Shown piece after piece: positions 1 to 6,849 of a DNA stretch of 36,353 nt; the first letter of the stretch is position 1, and each line of letters opens with the position of its first letter. The notes beneath the pieces are model-generated. The model had not been told where the DNA came from, made no database searches, and worked only from the letters and a program-made list of their open reading frames with translations. Position numbers and translations under genes: made by a program. This stretch comes from Treponema sp. UBA937 (lineage in GTDB: Bacteria > Spirochaetota > Spirochaetia > Treponematales > Breznakiellaceae). Location of the stretch: positions 1,052 to 37,404 of the forward strand of contig DBDH01000105.1 of NCBI GenBank assembly GCA_002293455.1. The letters are read 5' to 3'.

Positions 1-19
1 GGAGTTTTGCAACAGCCTC
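1..19 (+). repeat. Short dispersed intergenic repeat, copy 1
   Basis: The 19 bases at the window edge match the reverse complement of 21103-21121 at 17 of 19 positions (GGAGTTTTG, two variable bases, ACAGCCTC). Both copies lie in intergenic DNA. The left border cannot be seen because the window starts here, so the full unit is unknown. Confidence 0.4.
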
Positions 20-25
20 TATATT

Positions 26-54
26 TTGCAGTAAACGAAGTGATATTCTATACT
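26..54 (+). promoter_or_regulatory. Possible promoter of the histidinol phosphatase gene
   Basis: TTGCAG at 26-31 and TATACT at 49-54 are separated by 17 bases. The -10 hexamer is good and the -35 is weak. It points at the gene starting at 138. Confidence 0.3.
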
Positions 55-137
55 AAGTCCATCTTTTCGAGATTCTGCGCAAAATTAAAAACATCAACTT
101 CGTAGCCGCTTTCCCCTTTTTTTTGTATATTCATGAT

Positions 138-1007
138 ATGAAACTCTCTTGTTTGCATACCCATACCAATTTCTGTGACGGACGGGATGACATAGATAGC
201 ATTTGTAAAAGTGCCTATGGAAAAGGCCTCGTTTCGCTCGGTTTTAGTGCTCACGCCCCCCTTCCGAAAGATTCCGGCCTTGAATCGGATTGGCATATCA
301 AAAACGATAAACTCTATGCTTATGCGAAAGCGGTCCAAAAAGCGAAAAAAACATGGGAAGGCCGTCTCACTGTTTATCTCGGTTTGGAAATCGATTATAT
401 CCGGGGAATTATGGGACCCGGTGATCCTTTTTTTAAAAACTTGGGACTGGATTACAGCATCGGTTCGGTGCATTATGTGCTTCCGCCTAAGGGAGCAAAA
501 CCCTTCACGGTTGACGGCCCTTTTGAAGAAGCGGCGGAAGGAATTAAAAAAGGGTTCAATGGAGACAAAGAAGCGTATGTGTCCGCCTACTGGGAAGCCG
601 TAAGCAGCATGATAGACGCGGGAAACTTTGATATACTTGGCCATATCGATCTTATAAAAAAGAATAATCAGCATGAAGAATTTTTTTCTTTTTCAAGCGA
701 AGCATACCGAAACGCCGCCGAAGGGACTCTGGACAGATTGACCGGAACGCCAATTGTCGCAGAAGTAAATACCGGAGGACTCATCAGAGGAAAAACAACG
801 GACTGCTACCCTTCTCTTTCAATCCTAAAAATGATGAAAACACGGCAGATTCCTGTAACCATAAATGCCGACGCTCACAGAGCCGAAGATATTACAGGGT
901 ACTACGAAACAGCACGGGAAACGCTCAAGGAAGCAGGTTACGACACCATCCAATTATTTGAAGGAAAATCCGGCAAGGAAGCGCGGTGGTCAACACTTCC
1001 CCTTTGA
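138..1007 (+). CDS. Histidinol-phosphatase, PHP family (HisK/HisJ type)
   Basis: The 289-aa product has the PHP metallo-phosphoesterase signature: an N-terminal HTHTNFCDG (H7, H9, D14), a later FSAHAPLP, GLEIDYI, GSVHYV and a C-terminal NADAHRAED. These supply the His/Asp/Glu metal ligands of the family. Family members of this length convert histidinol phosphate to histidinol in histidine biosynthesis in the cytoplasm. The ATG at 138 was chosen because the PHP motif normally begins a few residues from the N-terminus; a TTG at 123 would add five residues. No convincing Shine-Dalgarno sequence precedes either. No other histidine gene is in the window, so the exact substrate is inferred from family resemblance; another phosphomonoester is possible. 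Confidence 0.85.
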   Translation: MKLSCLHTHTNFCDGRDDIDSICKSAYGKGLVSLGFSAHAPLPKDSGLESDWHIKNDKLYAYAKAVQKAKKTWEGRLTVYLGLEIDYIRGIMGPGDPFFKNLGLDYSIGSVHYVLPPKGAKPFTVDGPFEEAAEGIKKGFNGDKEAYVSAYWEAVSSMIDAGNFDILGHIDLIKKNNQHEEFFSFSSEAYRNAAEGTLDRLTGTPIVAEVNTGGLIRGKTTDCYPSLSILKMMKTRQIPVTINADAHRAEDITGYYETARETLKEAGYDTIQLFEGKSGKEARWSTLPL

Positions 1008-1051
1008 AAAGCGCTTCTTCCTTAAAAAATCCCTGCCTTCCACTAAAGAAC

Positions 1052-1103
1052 ACACTGATTGCGGCATATATGCCGAATTCTCGATTGAATAAATCAGTGT
1101 TTT
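1052..1103 (+). terminator. Possible terminator after the histidinol phosphatase gene
   Basis: A 9-bp stem (ACACTGATT at 1052-1060 with AATCAGTGT at 1092-1100) ends in a short T run at 1100-1103. Its large loop contains a perfect 14-bp palindrome, CGGCATATATGCCG, at 1062-1075. The structure sits between two convergent genes, five bases from the stop of the DksA-like gene. The T run favours termination on the plus strand. The large loop makes the call uncertain. Confidence 0.45.
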
Positions 1104-1104
1104 C

Positions 1105-1461
1105 CTAGCGGTTTCTTCGTTCATCCTGGGTTTTACAGCCTATGCACATAAGCGCGTAGGGAATGGCTTCCAGACGGTCTTTGGGAATGCGCGCCCCGCA
1201 TTTCATGCAAAGACCGTATTTTCCCTGCTGAATCCTCGTAAGAGCCGAATCGATCAATCTGAGCCTTTTCAAATCCTGCGACCCAATAGCTTCGATCATC
1301 TTACGGTCAATGTCATCGCTGGCAATGTCCGCCAGATCCTTCGGGTCCATGCCTTCGACAATTTCCTTAAAATCTTCATTGCTGACGATCAGATTTGAGA
1401 TAATCTCTGACTTAAGATTGGATAAAGATTTACCCATGCGTTGTATAAAAGTCTGATCCAT
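1105..1461 (-). CDS. DksA/TraR-family zinc-finger protein
   Basis: The 118-aa product ends in a four-cysteine zinc finger with spacing C-x2-C-x17-C-x2-C (C85, C88, C106, C109), preceded by the helical region typical of DksA/TraR C4-type proteins. Family members bind the RNA polymerase secondary channel and tune initiation, often with ppGpp. The protein is shorter than E. coli DksA (151 aa) and no Asp-rich coiled-coil tip is obvious, so it may be a DksA-like or TraR/YocK-like relative rather than an orthologue. It is convergent with the histidinol phosphatase gene and divergent from infA across a long AT-rich gap. Confidence 0.85.
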   Translation of the reverse strand: MDQTFIQRMGKSLSNLKSEIISNLIVSNEDFKEIVEGMDPKDLADIASDDIDRKMIEAIGSQDLKRLRLIDSALTRIQQGKYGLCMKCGARIPKDRLEAIPYALMCIGCKTQDERRNR

Positions 1462-1704
1462 ACTTATCCTCCCTCATTCTTCCTTTTTTTTTCTTATGAT
1501 ATTTTTTTAACCCGACATACATTGCCGTACAATCCGTTTTTTGTCAAGTCCATTCTCTATTTGATAATAATATACTTATTATCAAGCTGGATAATATATT
1601 TATATAATAATGATTTTTTTTACGAATGCAACATCTTTTTTAAAAAAAAGAAAACTTATCCTATTTATCTTCGGTTTATTTGCATTATGGTACACACACT
1701 ACGG
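1462..1704. other. AT-rich gene-free stretch between the dksA-like gene and the infA leader
   Basis: No coding region is supported in this strongly AT-rich segment. It should hold the promoter of the minus-strand DksA-like gene. A TTGACA lies on the minus strand at 1547-1542, but no good -10 follows at normal spacing. A perfect inverted repeat at 1561-1585 is annotated separately. Confidence 0.5.
1561..1585. repeat. Perfect 10-bp inverted repeat, possible operator
   Basis: TTGATAATAA at 1561-1570 and TTATTATCAA at 1576-1585 are exact reverse complements separated by five bases. The site is about 100 bp upstream of the dksA-like start and 120 bp upstream of the putative infA promoter, a location consistent with a regulator site. 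No T run follows, so it is unlikely to be a terminator. The binding protein is unknown. Confidence 0.4.
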
Positions 1705-1732
1705 TTGACAAAGGGATATAATTCCTTATAGC
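1705..1732 (+). promoter_or_regulatory. Possible infA promoter
   Basis: A consensus TTGACA at 1705-1710 is followed after 16 bases by TATAGC at 1727-1732. A perfect TATAAT at 1717-1722 also exists but lies only six bases from the TTGACA. Either way, transcription would start just upstream of the repeat array, giving infA a leader of about 240 bases. Confidence 0.4.
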
Positions 1733-1751
1733 ATTAAAACACAGACCAGCT

Positions 1752-1976
1752 AGGGAGTTAGTGCCACCGATAAACGGGCATTGCTCCGCAATGAGGATTC
1801 GATATACTTTGCCGCTAACGCGCGCTATCGCGGCATAATCAGGAGTTAGTGCCACCGATAAACGGTGACATTCGATATACTTTGCCGCTGATGCGGCATA
1901 ATCAGGAGTTAGTGCCACCGATAAACGGTGACATTCGATATACTTTGCCGCTATCGCGGCATAATCAGGAGTTATT
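1752..1976 (+). repeat. Tandem direct repeats forming the infA leader
   Basis: Three tandem units run into the infA start. Unit 1 (1754-1841) is 88 bp; units 2 (1842-1904) and 3 (1905-1967) are 63 bp each. Each unit carries GGAGTTAGTGCCACCGATAA, an ATTCGATATACTTTGCCGC segment, and a hairpin with stem TGCCGC/GCGGCA and a four-base loop (tgat or tatc in units 2 and 3). Unit 1 is longer because of a small ATTGC-tcc-GCAAT hairpin and a longer loop (taacgcgcgctatc). Each unit begins with a Shine-Dalgarno-like GGAG followed by GTG. The last GGAG (1968-1971) is the real ribosome binding site of infA. The units stay open in some reading frames, but peptides are unlikely products. The array may be a locally expanded leader or a copy of a dispersed palindromic repeat family. 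Confidence 0.85.
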
Positions 1977-2201
1977 GTGGCGAAAGAAGAAGCAATTGAA
2001 GTTGAAGGAGTTGTCCGGGAAGCCCTTCCCAATACTATGTTTAGAGTGGAATTGGATAATCAGAACGGACATCTTATTTTAGCCCATCTTTCAGGAAAAA
2101 TGAGGAAGCACTATATTCGTATAGTTCCCGGCGACCGGGTTCGGATTGCCCTGTCTCCTTACGATTTAAGCCGGGGAAGAATTATTTACCGGGAACGTTA
2201 A
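1977..2201 (+). CDS. infA: Translation initiation factor IF-1
   Basis: The 74-aa protein is a single S1/OB-fold domain closely matching bacterial IF-1: an N-terminal AKEEAIEVEGVV, a central MFRVELDNGH-type region, LAHLSGKMRKHYIRI and a C-terminal GDRVRIALSPYDLSRGRI. IF-1 binds the ribosomal A site of the 30S subunit and cooperates with IF-2 and IF-3 in initiation. The start is a GTG at 1977 preceded by AGGAG at 1967-1971, which is the end of the last leader repeat. The last 20 bases overlap the 3' end of the convergent Smr gene. Confidence 0.97.
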   Translation: MAKEEAIEVEGVVREALPNTMFRVELDNQNGHLILAHLSGKMRKHYIRIVPGDRVRIALSPYDLSRGRIIYRER

Positions 2202-2697
2202 CATTTTTTAACAGCACCCAGGACGCGCCGGCTGCTCCCTGGGAAACGCTGCTGTGCCCGCTTTCGCCCGCAAAAGGACATCGTTCTATAAATTCTCTTA
2301 CCGTCCGTTTTAAGACGGCTTCTCCGGATGAGTGGTTTCCCTTGCCGTGAATGATGAGTATTTTTTCAAATCCGCGCCTTTTGGCATCCTTAAAAAAAGC
2401 ATCGAGCGAGGCCCAGGCTTCATCCCTTGAAAGACCGTGCAGATCTATCATCGCGTCCGGTTTTTTATGAAGCAGTCTCCGTCTCCGTTCCGCCGCGCTG
2501 CTTTCCCCGCGTTCCGCGGCGGCGTCCTTGTCTTCCACGCCGTAACGCCTCATCCACAGCGTAAGAGGATCGATTTTTTTTAGTTCAGGCTGGGGCTTTG
2601 GATCAGGATTCGCCTTCTTGGAAGATGTGTTATTTTGAGAAGATTTTTTCTTTTTTTCGGACTCGTCCCACTGATCCAGAATATCGCCAAAATCCAT
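2182..2697 (-). CDS. Smr-domain protein
   Basis: The 171-aa product has a charged, Ser/Lys/Pro-rich N-terminal half and a C-terminal Smr domain with the hallmarks DLHG (85-88) and HGKG (117-120), followed by a helix and a C-terminal strand. Stand-alone Smr proteins are nuclease-like and are linked to DNA or RNA processing; E. coli SmrA nicks DNA and SmrB cleaves mRNA at collided ribosomes. Which applies here cannot be told. An AAGGGG Shine-Dalgarno sequence precedes the ATG. The gene begins 12 bases after the batD-like stop on the same strand, so it is probably the last gene of the bat operon. Its 3' end overlaps infA by 20 bp. Confidence 0.88.
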   Translation of the reverse strand: MDFGDILDQWDESEKKKKSSQNNTSSKKANPDPKPQPELKKIDPLTLWMRRYGVEDKDAAAERGESSAAERRRRLLHKKPDAMIDLHGLSRDEAWASLDAFFKDAKRRGFEKILIIHGKGNHSSGEAVLKRTVREFIERCPFAGESGHSSVSQGAAGASWVLLKNVNVPGK

Positions 2698-2709
2698 ATT
2701 TTTATCCCC

Positions 2710-4206
2710 TTAATAGCGGGTTACCTTGTTCAAGGGAACCCATCCTGATTTTCCGCTGATTGTTTCGATATAGAGCCAATCTCCCGCGGCAGCTTGAATG
2801 ATTCCGGGTTCGCCGTCTTTAAAGCTGCCGCTTATCCCGCCGGATTCTTCCGGAACCCGGTAAGAATTCGTACTGTATAACACCGCTTGACGAGGCGCCT
2901 CTGTTCCGGAACGCTTAAGAAGAGCGGCGGCGCCAAGACCGCCCGAAACAACCGCACCGATAATAAAAACAACAAACGCCGCATAAGTAAAAACAAGCAC
3001 AAACGAAAACGATACACGTTTTTTTCTTTTAAGCACAAAAAGGCGGAAAAAAAGAATGATGCCGAGAACAAAAAAGACGGCGCACAAAATAAAAAGCAGC
3101 TTTACCGGAAGACAGGTCTCGTCATTTGTAACACCAAGTTCCAATTCCTGTTCAAGTTCCTTTCGGAATTGGCGCAGAAAAAAACCTACGGTTAAGTCGC
3201 GTTCCGCTTTTCTGATTTCCGCCATAGCCGGAACTTTTTTTCCGGCCTTCCACAGTTCTTCCGTTTTGCGGATGATCTCGTCATATTGTTTCCGGAGCGG
3301 AACCGGAAGATATGCGGGATACGGAGGTGAATCATCTTTTCTGTTATACGATACAATATTCTCACCGCTCAGCACATAACGCAATTCTTCTTCGGACAAA
3401 GTGTATGAAGGAACAGACGGAACGGGATTTGCAGACGCGGGAAGAACCCGTATCTCCAGGGGAGGAGACGCAAGTAACATACCGTTATATTCAAGGGTAA
3501 CAGGATTAAAAAACACCGTCCCTTTTTCCAAGGGGATAATCCTTAAACGCAGGATTCCGTTTCTGGAACGGTCCCGGGGATTGAGAGGAATCCTTTCCAT
3601 GATTACACCTTTCGGAATGTCGATAGTGACGGGAAGAGAATCTGCCGGGAGCTTTTGTGTATTCCCATTTTGCATGATGAGCAGTAATTCAGCCGTTTGG
3701 TTTTCCGGAATGAACTCCGGCACAGATTCCCAGCGTAATTGGGGATTGTATACACGGTCCGCTTCCGATGTCTCAATTTGGAAAACCATCTGGGATGTAA
3801 AAGCATTTCTGCCCGGTACAACGATTTCAAAAGGCTGGAGAATAACAGGTCCCGCTCTTAGGGGAACAAAAAAGATTTCCACAAGGGTCCACGTTTCTCC
3901 CGCGTTTTTTCCTGAATACATAACATAGGGTTCGGTTTTCACGCGGTCCAGCCGGATAGTGTCAATAGGGAGCGGAGGTACTTTTACGGATACCTTATTT
4001 GCTTCGGAGTAGTCAACGAATAATAATACTTTCCATTCCTGTCCAAGCACGGGAGTTGCGGGCCCGGTTTCCGTAATAACCGAGAGCGGTTCATCAGTAT
4101 CGGAATAAGAGAAGACAGATGACGCAAAAAACATTATTACCATGAAACAAAAAAGAATTTGATTGTATGGATTTTTCCGGCGGCGCGTCCGCATTCCGTT
4201 CAACAT
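2710..4206 (-). CDS. batD: BatD-like membrane protein with C-terminal SH3-like domain
   Basis: Taking the ATG at 4206, which forms a TGATG stop/start overlap with the upstream gene, gives 498 aa. The order is: Arg-rich N-terminus and signal sequence, periplasmic beta-sandwich-like region (VLGQEWKVLLFVDYSE and later FVPLRAGPVILQPF resemble BatD repeats), a central helical stretch (RKQYDEIIRKTEELWKAGKK), two membrane segments near residues 365-425, and a C-terminal SH3-type module ending DWLYIETISGKSGWVPLNKV. BatD proteins belong to the Bat (Bacteroides aerotolerance) set and are membrane components of unknown biochemistry. The SH3-like tail is reminiscent of bacterial SH3 domains that bind wall peptides. 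A longer start at 4260 is less likely because it runs deep into the preceding gene. Confidence 0.8.
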   Translation of the reverse strand: MLNGMRTRRRKNPYNQILFCFMVIMFFASSVFSYSDTDEPLSVITETGPATPVLGQEWKVLLFVDYSEANKVSVKVPPLPIDTIRLDRVKTEPYVMYSGKNAGETWTLVEIFFVPLRAGPVILQPFEIVVPGRNAFTSQMVFQIETSEADRVYNPQLRWESVPEFIPENQTAELLLIMQNGNTQKLPADSLPVTIDIPKGVIMERIPLNPRDRSRNGILRLRIIPLEKGTVFFNPVTLEYNGMLLASPPLEIRVLPASANPVPSVPSYTLSEEELRYVLSGENIVSYNRKDDSPPYPAYLPVPLRKQYDEIIRKTEELWKAGKKVPAMAEIRKAERDLTVGFFLRQFRKELEQELELGVTNDETCLPVKLLFILCAVFFVLGIILFFRLFVLKRKKRVSFSFVLVFTYAAFVVFIIGAVVSGGLGAAALLKRSGTEAPRQAVLYSTNSYRVPEESGGISGSFKDGEPGIIQAAAGDWLYIETISGKSGWVPLNKVTRY

Positions 4207-4832
4207 CAATAATCCAGCCAGGGAGCATCTTGATCTTCCGTAGATTCCTGATTGTTCCATCTGTCTATTTCCTTTTTACGGAGATATTCAAAAAGGGTAT
4301 TGTCTTTCCCTTTATCATTTTCTATTTCTACGGAAGATGAAAGCGCGGCGGAATTCTGCTGTTCCATGGATAACAGACTAAGCTCCAGGTTTCGTTTTGC
4401 TTCGATCCGGCCCGGATCAATTTCGAGGGACTTTCTGAATTCGGACGCGGCTTCATCAAAACTGCCCGCGTGAAAATGGAGGATGCCGCGGTTGTAATGG
4501 AGACGGTAAGATAATTCCGCATCGATGCTTGCCGGATCCGAATCCATTATCTCAGCGGCATTGCCGAAGCGCGTGAAGGCGGCATTGTCTTCGCCTAGAA
4601 AAAGGTATACCAGCCCCAGGCCGTATTCCGCGTAAGCCGCGGATTCCGGGTAACGTAACGCTTCCGAATACGTCGAGATTGCCTCTATATGCCGCTGCCG
4701 TGATTCCTGCATATTGGCTTCCATGACAAGCAGCTGTCCTTTTATCTTGTTACAGCCTGAAAAAAAGAAAAGCGTCAGCATGAACAGTACGATTAAGAAA
4801 AAACTGCTCTTTGCCGATTGATGATAACTCAT
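4206..4832 (-). CDS. batC: TPR lipoprotein of the bat operon (BatC-like)
   Basis: The 208-aa protein begins with a lipoprotein signal peptide ending in FFFSGC (lipidated Cys27), then has at least three TPR-like helix pairs. The clearest is YNRGILHFHAGSFDEAASEF, followed by RKSLEIDPGRIEAKRNLE. BatC members of the operon are TPR proteins thought to scaffold the BatA/BatB complex at the membrane. The ATG at 4832 overlaps the batB stop (ATGA) and has GGAGG seven bases upstream, so it is preferred over the ATG at 4847. The C-terminus is acidic and ends EDQDAPWLDY. Confidence 0.82.
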   Translation of the reverse strand: MSYHQSAKSSFFLIVLFMLTLFFFSGCNKIKGQLLVMEANMQESRQRHIEAISTYSEALRYPESAAYAEYGLGLVYLFLGEDNAAFTRFGNAAEIMDSDPASIDAELSYRLHYNRGILHFHAGSFDEAASEFRKSLEIDPGRIEAKRNLELSLLSMEQQNSAALSSSVEIENDKGKDNTLFEYLRKKEIDRWNNQESTEDQDAPWLDY

Positions 4833-5851
4833 TGTTTTTTCCTCCATCCCAATTCAAGCCATCTGGAAAAGGCATAGGAGGCAAGTGCCAGAACAACAAA
4901 AAGATGCCACCATGATTTATGTTCCCGTCTGAACCCGGACGAAACCGATTCCGTTAACAATGACTCAAGGTGATTTTTAAGCCGCGCAAGAGCATCGGTC
5001 TTGCTGCCGTCAATATACATGCCGCCGCTATGTTCCGCCAGATTCATCAATAACGCAGGATGAAGAGAACTTATCACTATTGATCCGTCAGGATTACGGA
5101 GAACATCGTTTCCCGCCGGAATGGGGCCGCCTTCTTCAAGCCCCAGAGCCACAGAAATAAGCTCTATGTCCGCGTCCTTTAATGTTTCCAGGAGCGGATC
5201 AATATTTCCCGAATGAGCTTCGCCGTCAGAAAACACTATGATTATCCGGTGAGTGGGAAAACTATCCACAAAACCGGAAACAGCCGCCGCGATTAAGTTC
5301 TCTAAATTCGTTCCCCGGCTTGTGATAACAGAACTGCTCAGGCCGTTTAGGAAGGCAAGAACGGCTTCGGAATCGTCTGTCAGAGGAAGGGCAAGTACTC
5401 CCGATCCTTTTCCGACAGCCGCCGCAAAACGGATCCCCGGCGTTTCCCTCACGAGTTCCTGCGCGAGAAGAACAGCCCTCGCCAGCCTGGAAGGAACAGC
5501 GTCTTGTACATTCATGCTGCGGGAAACATCAATAGCAAACACCAGATCAAGACCGCGCCTGTTGTCTATTACATTTCTGTATCCCCACCGGGGACCGGCA
5601 AGGGCAACAATAATGCACACAAGGAACAGCATGAAAAAGAATGACGCGATAATATGATGTCCCTTTAAACGCCGCATCAAAGACGCCTTTTCCGTTTCAT
5701 CATACTTTTGAAAGAAAGCAAAAAACACTTTCCGCTGTTTTCCGTAATGATAAATCATCAAGAGGAGCGCGGGAATCAAAAGAAGCAGCAGCCATAAAAA
5801 ACGGGGCTGATCAAAACTCAAATGATCATAGATCAAATGATTGAAAATCAT
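4829..5851 (-). CDS. batB: BatB, VWA-domain membrane protein
   Basis: The 340-aa protein has two N-terminal membrane segments (about 18-35 and 65-85), a von Willebrand factor A domain (about 100-300) and a C-terminal membrane segment. A complete MIDAS metal site is visible: DVSRS (D-x-S-x-S), the Thr of SRGTN and the Asp of VFSDGEAHSG. BatB acts with BatA in a membrane complex tied to oxidative-stress or envelope maintenance. The ATGA overlaps at both ends (5848-5851 and 4829-4832) show tight translational coupling. BatA versus BatB is assigned from gene order and the TPR gene immediately downstream. Confidence 0.87.
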   Translation of the reverse strand: MIFNHLIYDHLSFDQPRFLWLLLLLIPALLLMIYHYGKQRKVFFAFFQKYDETEKASLMRRLKGHHIIASFFFMLFLVCIIVALAGPRWGYRNVIDNRRGLDLVFAIDVSRSMNVQDAVPSRLARAVLLAQELVRETPGIRFAAAVGKGSGVLALPLTDDSEAVLAFLNGLSSSVITSRGTNLENLIAAAVSGFVDSFPTHRIIIVFSDGEAHSGNIDPLLETLKDADIELISVALGLEEGGPIPAGNDVLRNPDGSIVISSLHPALLMNLAEHSGGMYIDGSKTDALARLKNHLESLLTESVSSGFRREHKSWWHLFVVLALASYAFSRWLELGWRKKQ

Positions 5852-6849
5852 AGATATGCCCCCAAAATAAAACGTTTTATTATGCGGCTTATGAGGATTA
5901 AAGAAACCGACAGAATGATAATACCGCTGTGAAATGCTTCTGTTTTTCTAATGGGGACGGAACGCCTTATGGTCATTTCCGCAGCATTCAGTTCCGAAAA
6001 AGCCGACACAAACTCATCGTTGGTAGACGCCGCAATCAAGCGGCCGCCGCCGGCTTCGGCAACTGCGTTTAAACTTTCCAGGCTGTATTGGGAATGAAAG
6101 GTTCCGCTCCAGCGGGTACGCGTTTTAGGATCAACATAATCTATGGGAATTTCGCCGGAACTTCCCACGCCGATAATCCACAGCGACGCGCCTTGACCGC
6201 GGACCATGGCGGCAGCGGTTTCAGGATTCACCGATCCGGCGTTGTTCTCGCCGTCGGTGATAAGCACAACGGCGCGCCGGGGAGCCTGGGAAGAGGCGAT
6301 GTGAAAAGCTCCGAGGGCAAGCCCCATTCCCAGGGCCGTCCCGTCTCCTAATTCGCCAAGCTGAAGCTGTGAAAGCCTGTTAAATAAAATCTCGTGATCG
6401 GGCGTAGGCGGAATTAAAAGAGCCGCGTCATCTCCCAGCGCGATAAGGCCCGCGGCGTCGGAAGGACGCTGACGGACAAATGTTTCCACAAGCCGCTTCG
6501 AGACATCAAAGCGGCTGCGTCCTTCCATATCGAGTGCCGCCATGCTGGGGCTGATGTCGAGAACAAACAAAACATCCGCCCCGCGGCTTTGCCACACAAG
6601 TTCCGTTGATATAAAGACAGGACCTGAGGCGGCAAGGAACAAGCCGAACACGCCCGCCAGTTCCGCGGTTTTCAGAATCTTCATAAGGAATTCAATACTG
6701 AAAGGCGGCCTAAAGGAACTTCCTCCGGGCGGCCCCAGCGGAACAGACAGCGCGGCATTCTTTTTTCTTATCCGGCCGATCACAATGCTTATGACAACCG
6801 CCGCTAATCCAATAATGATAAAATAAAAGCGTTCAAAGCCTATCCTCAT
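5848..6849 (-). CDS. batA: BatA, VWA-domain membrane protein
   Basis: The 333-aa protein has N-terminal membrane segments near residues 8-25 and 56-78, a VWA domain (about 88-290) and a C-terminal membrane anchor ending LILISRIIKRFILGAYL. The MIDAS residues are present: DISPS, the Thr of GDGTAL and the Asp of LITDGENNAG. It is the partner of the following batB gene; the two probably arose by duplication. Start and stop codons overlap those of the neighbours by four bases on each side. Confidence 0.87.
   Translation of the reverse strand: MRIGFERFYFIIIGLAAVVISIVIGRIRKKNAALSVPLGPPGGSSFRPPFSIEFLMKILKTAELAGVFGLFLAASGPVFISTELVWQSRGADVLFVLDISPSMAALDMEGRSRFDVSKRLVETFVRQRPSDAAGLIALGDDAALLIPPTPDHEILFNRLSQLQLGELGDGTALGMGLALGAFHIASSQAPRRAVVLITDGENNAGSVNPETAAAMVRGQGASLWIIGVGSSGEIPIDYVDPKTRTRWSGTFHSQYSLESLNAVAEAGGGRLIAASTNDEFVSAFSELNAAEMTIRRSVPIRKTEAFHSGIIILSVSLILISRIIKRFILGAYL

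Noticed and set aside
48..674. 208-aa frame on the minus strand opposite the histidinol phosphatase gene
   Set aside because: The plus strand carries clear PHP motifs and the minus frame shows none.
1752..1976. CRISPR-like array in front of infA
   Set aside because: The units are directly adjacent repeats without unique spacers of constant size, and no cas gene is present.
1685..2082. Open reading frames on both strands through the infA leader repeats, giving repeated peptides such as PPINGDIRYTLPL
   Set aside because: The frames are open because the 63-bp unit length is a multiple of three. The plus-strand frame runs into infA out of frame, and no independent gene-like features support a protein.
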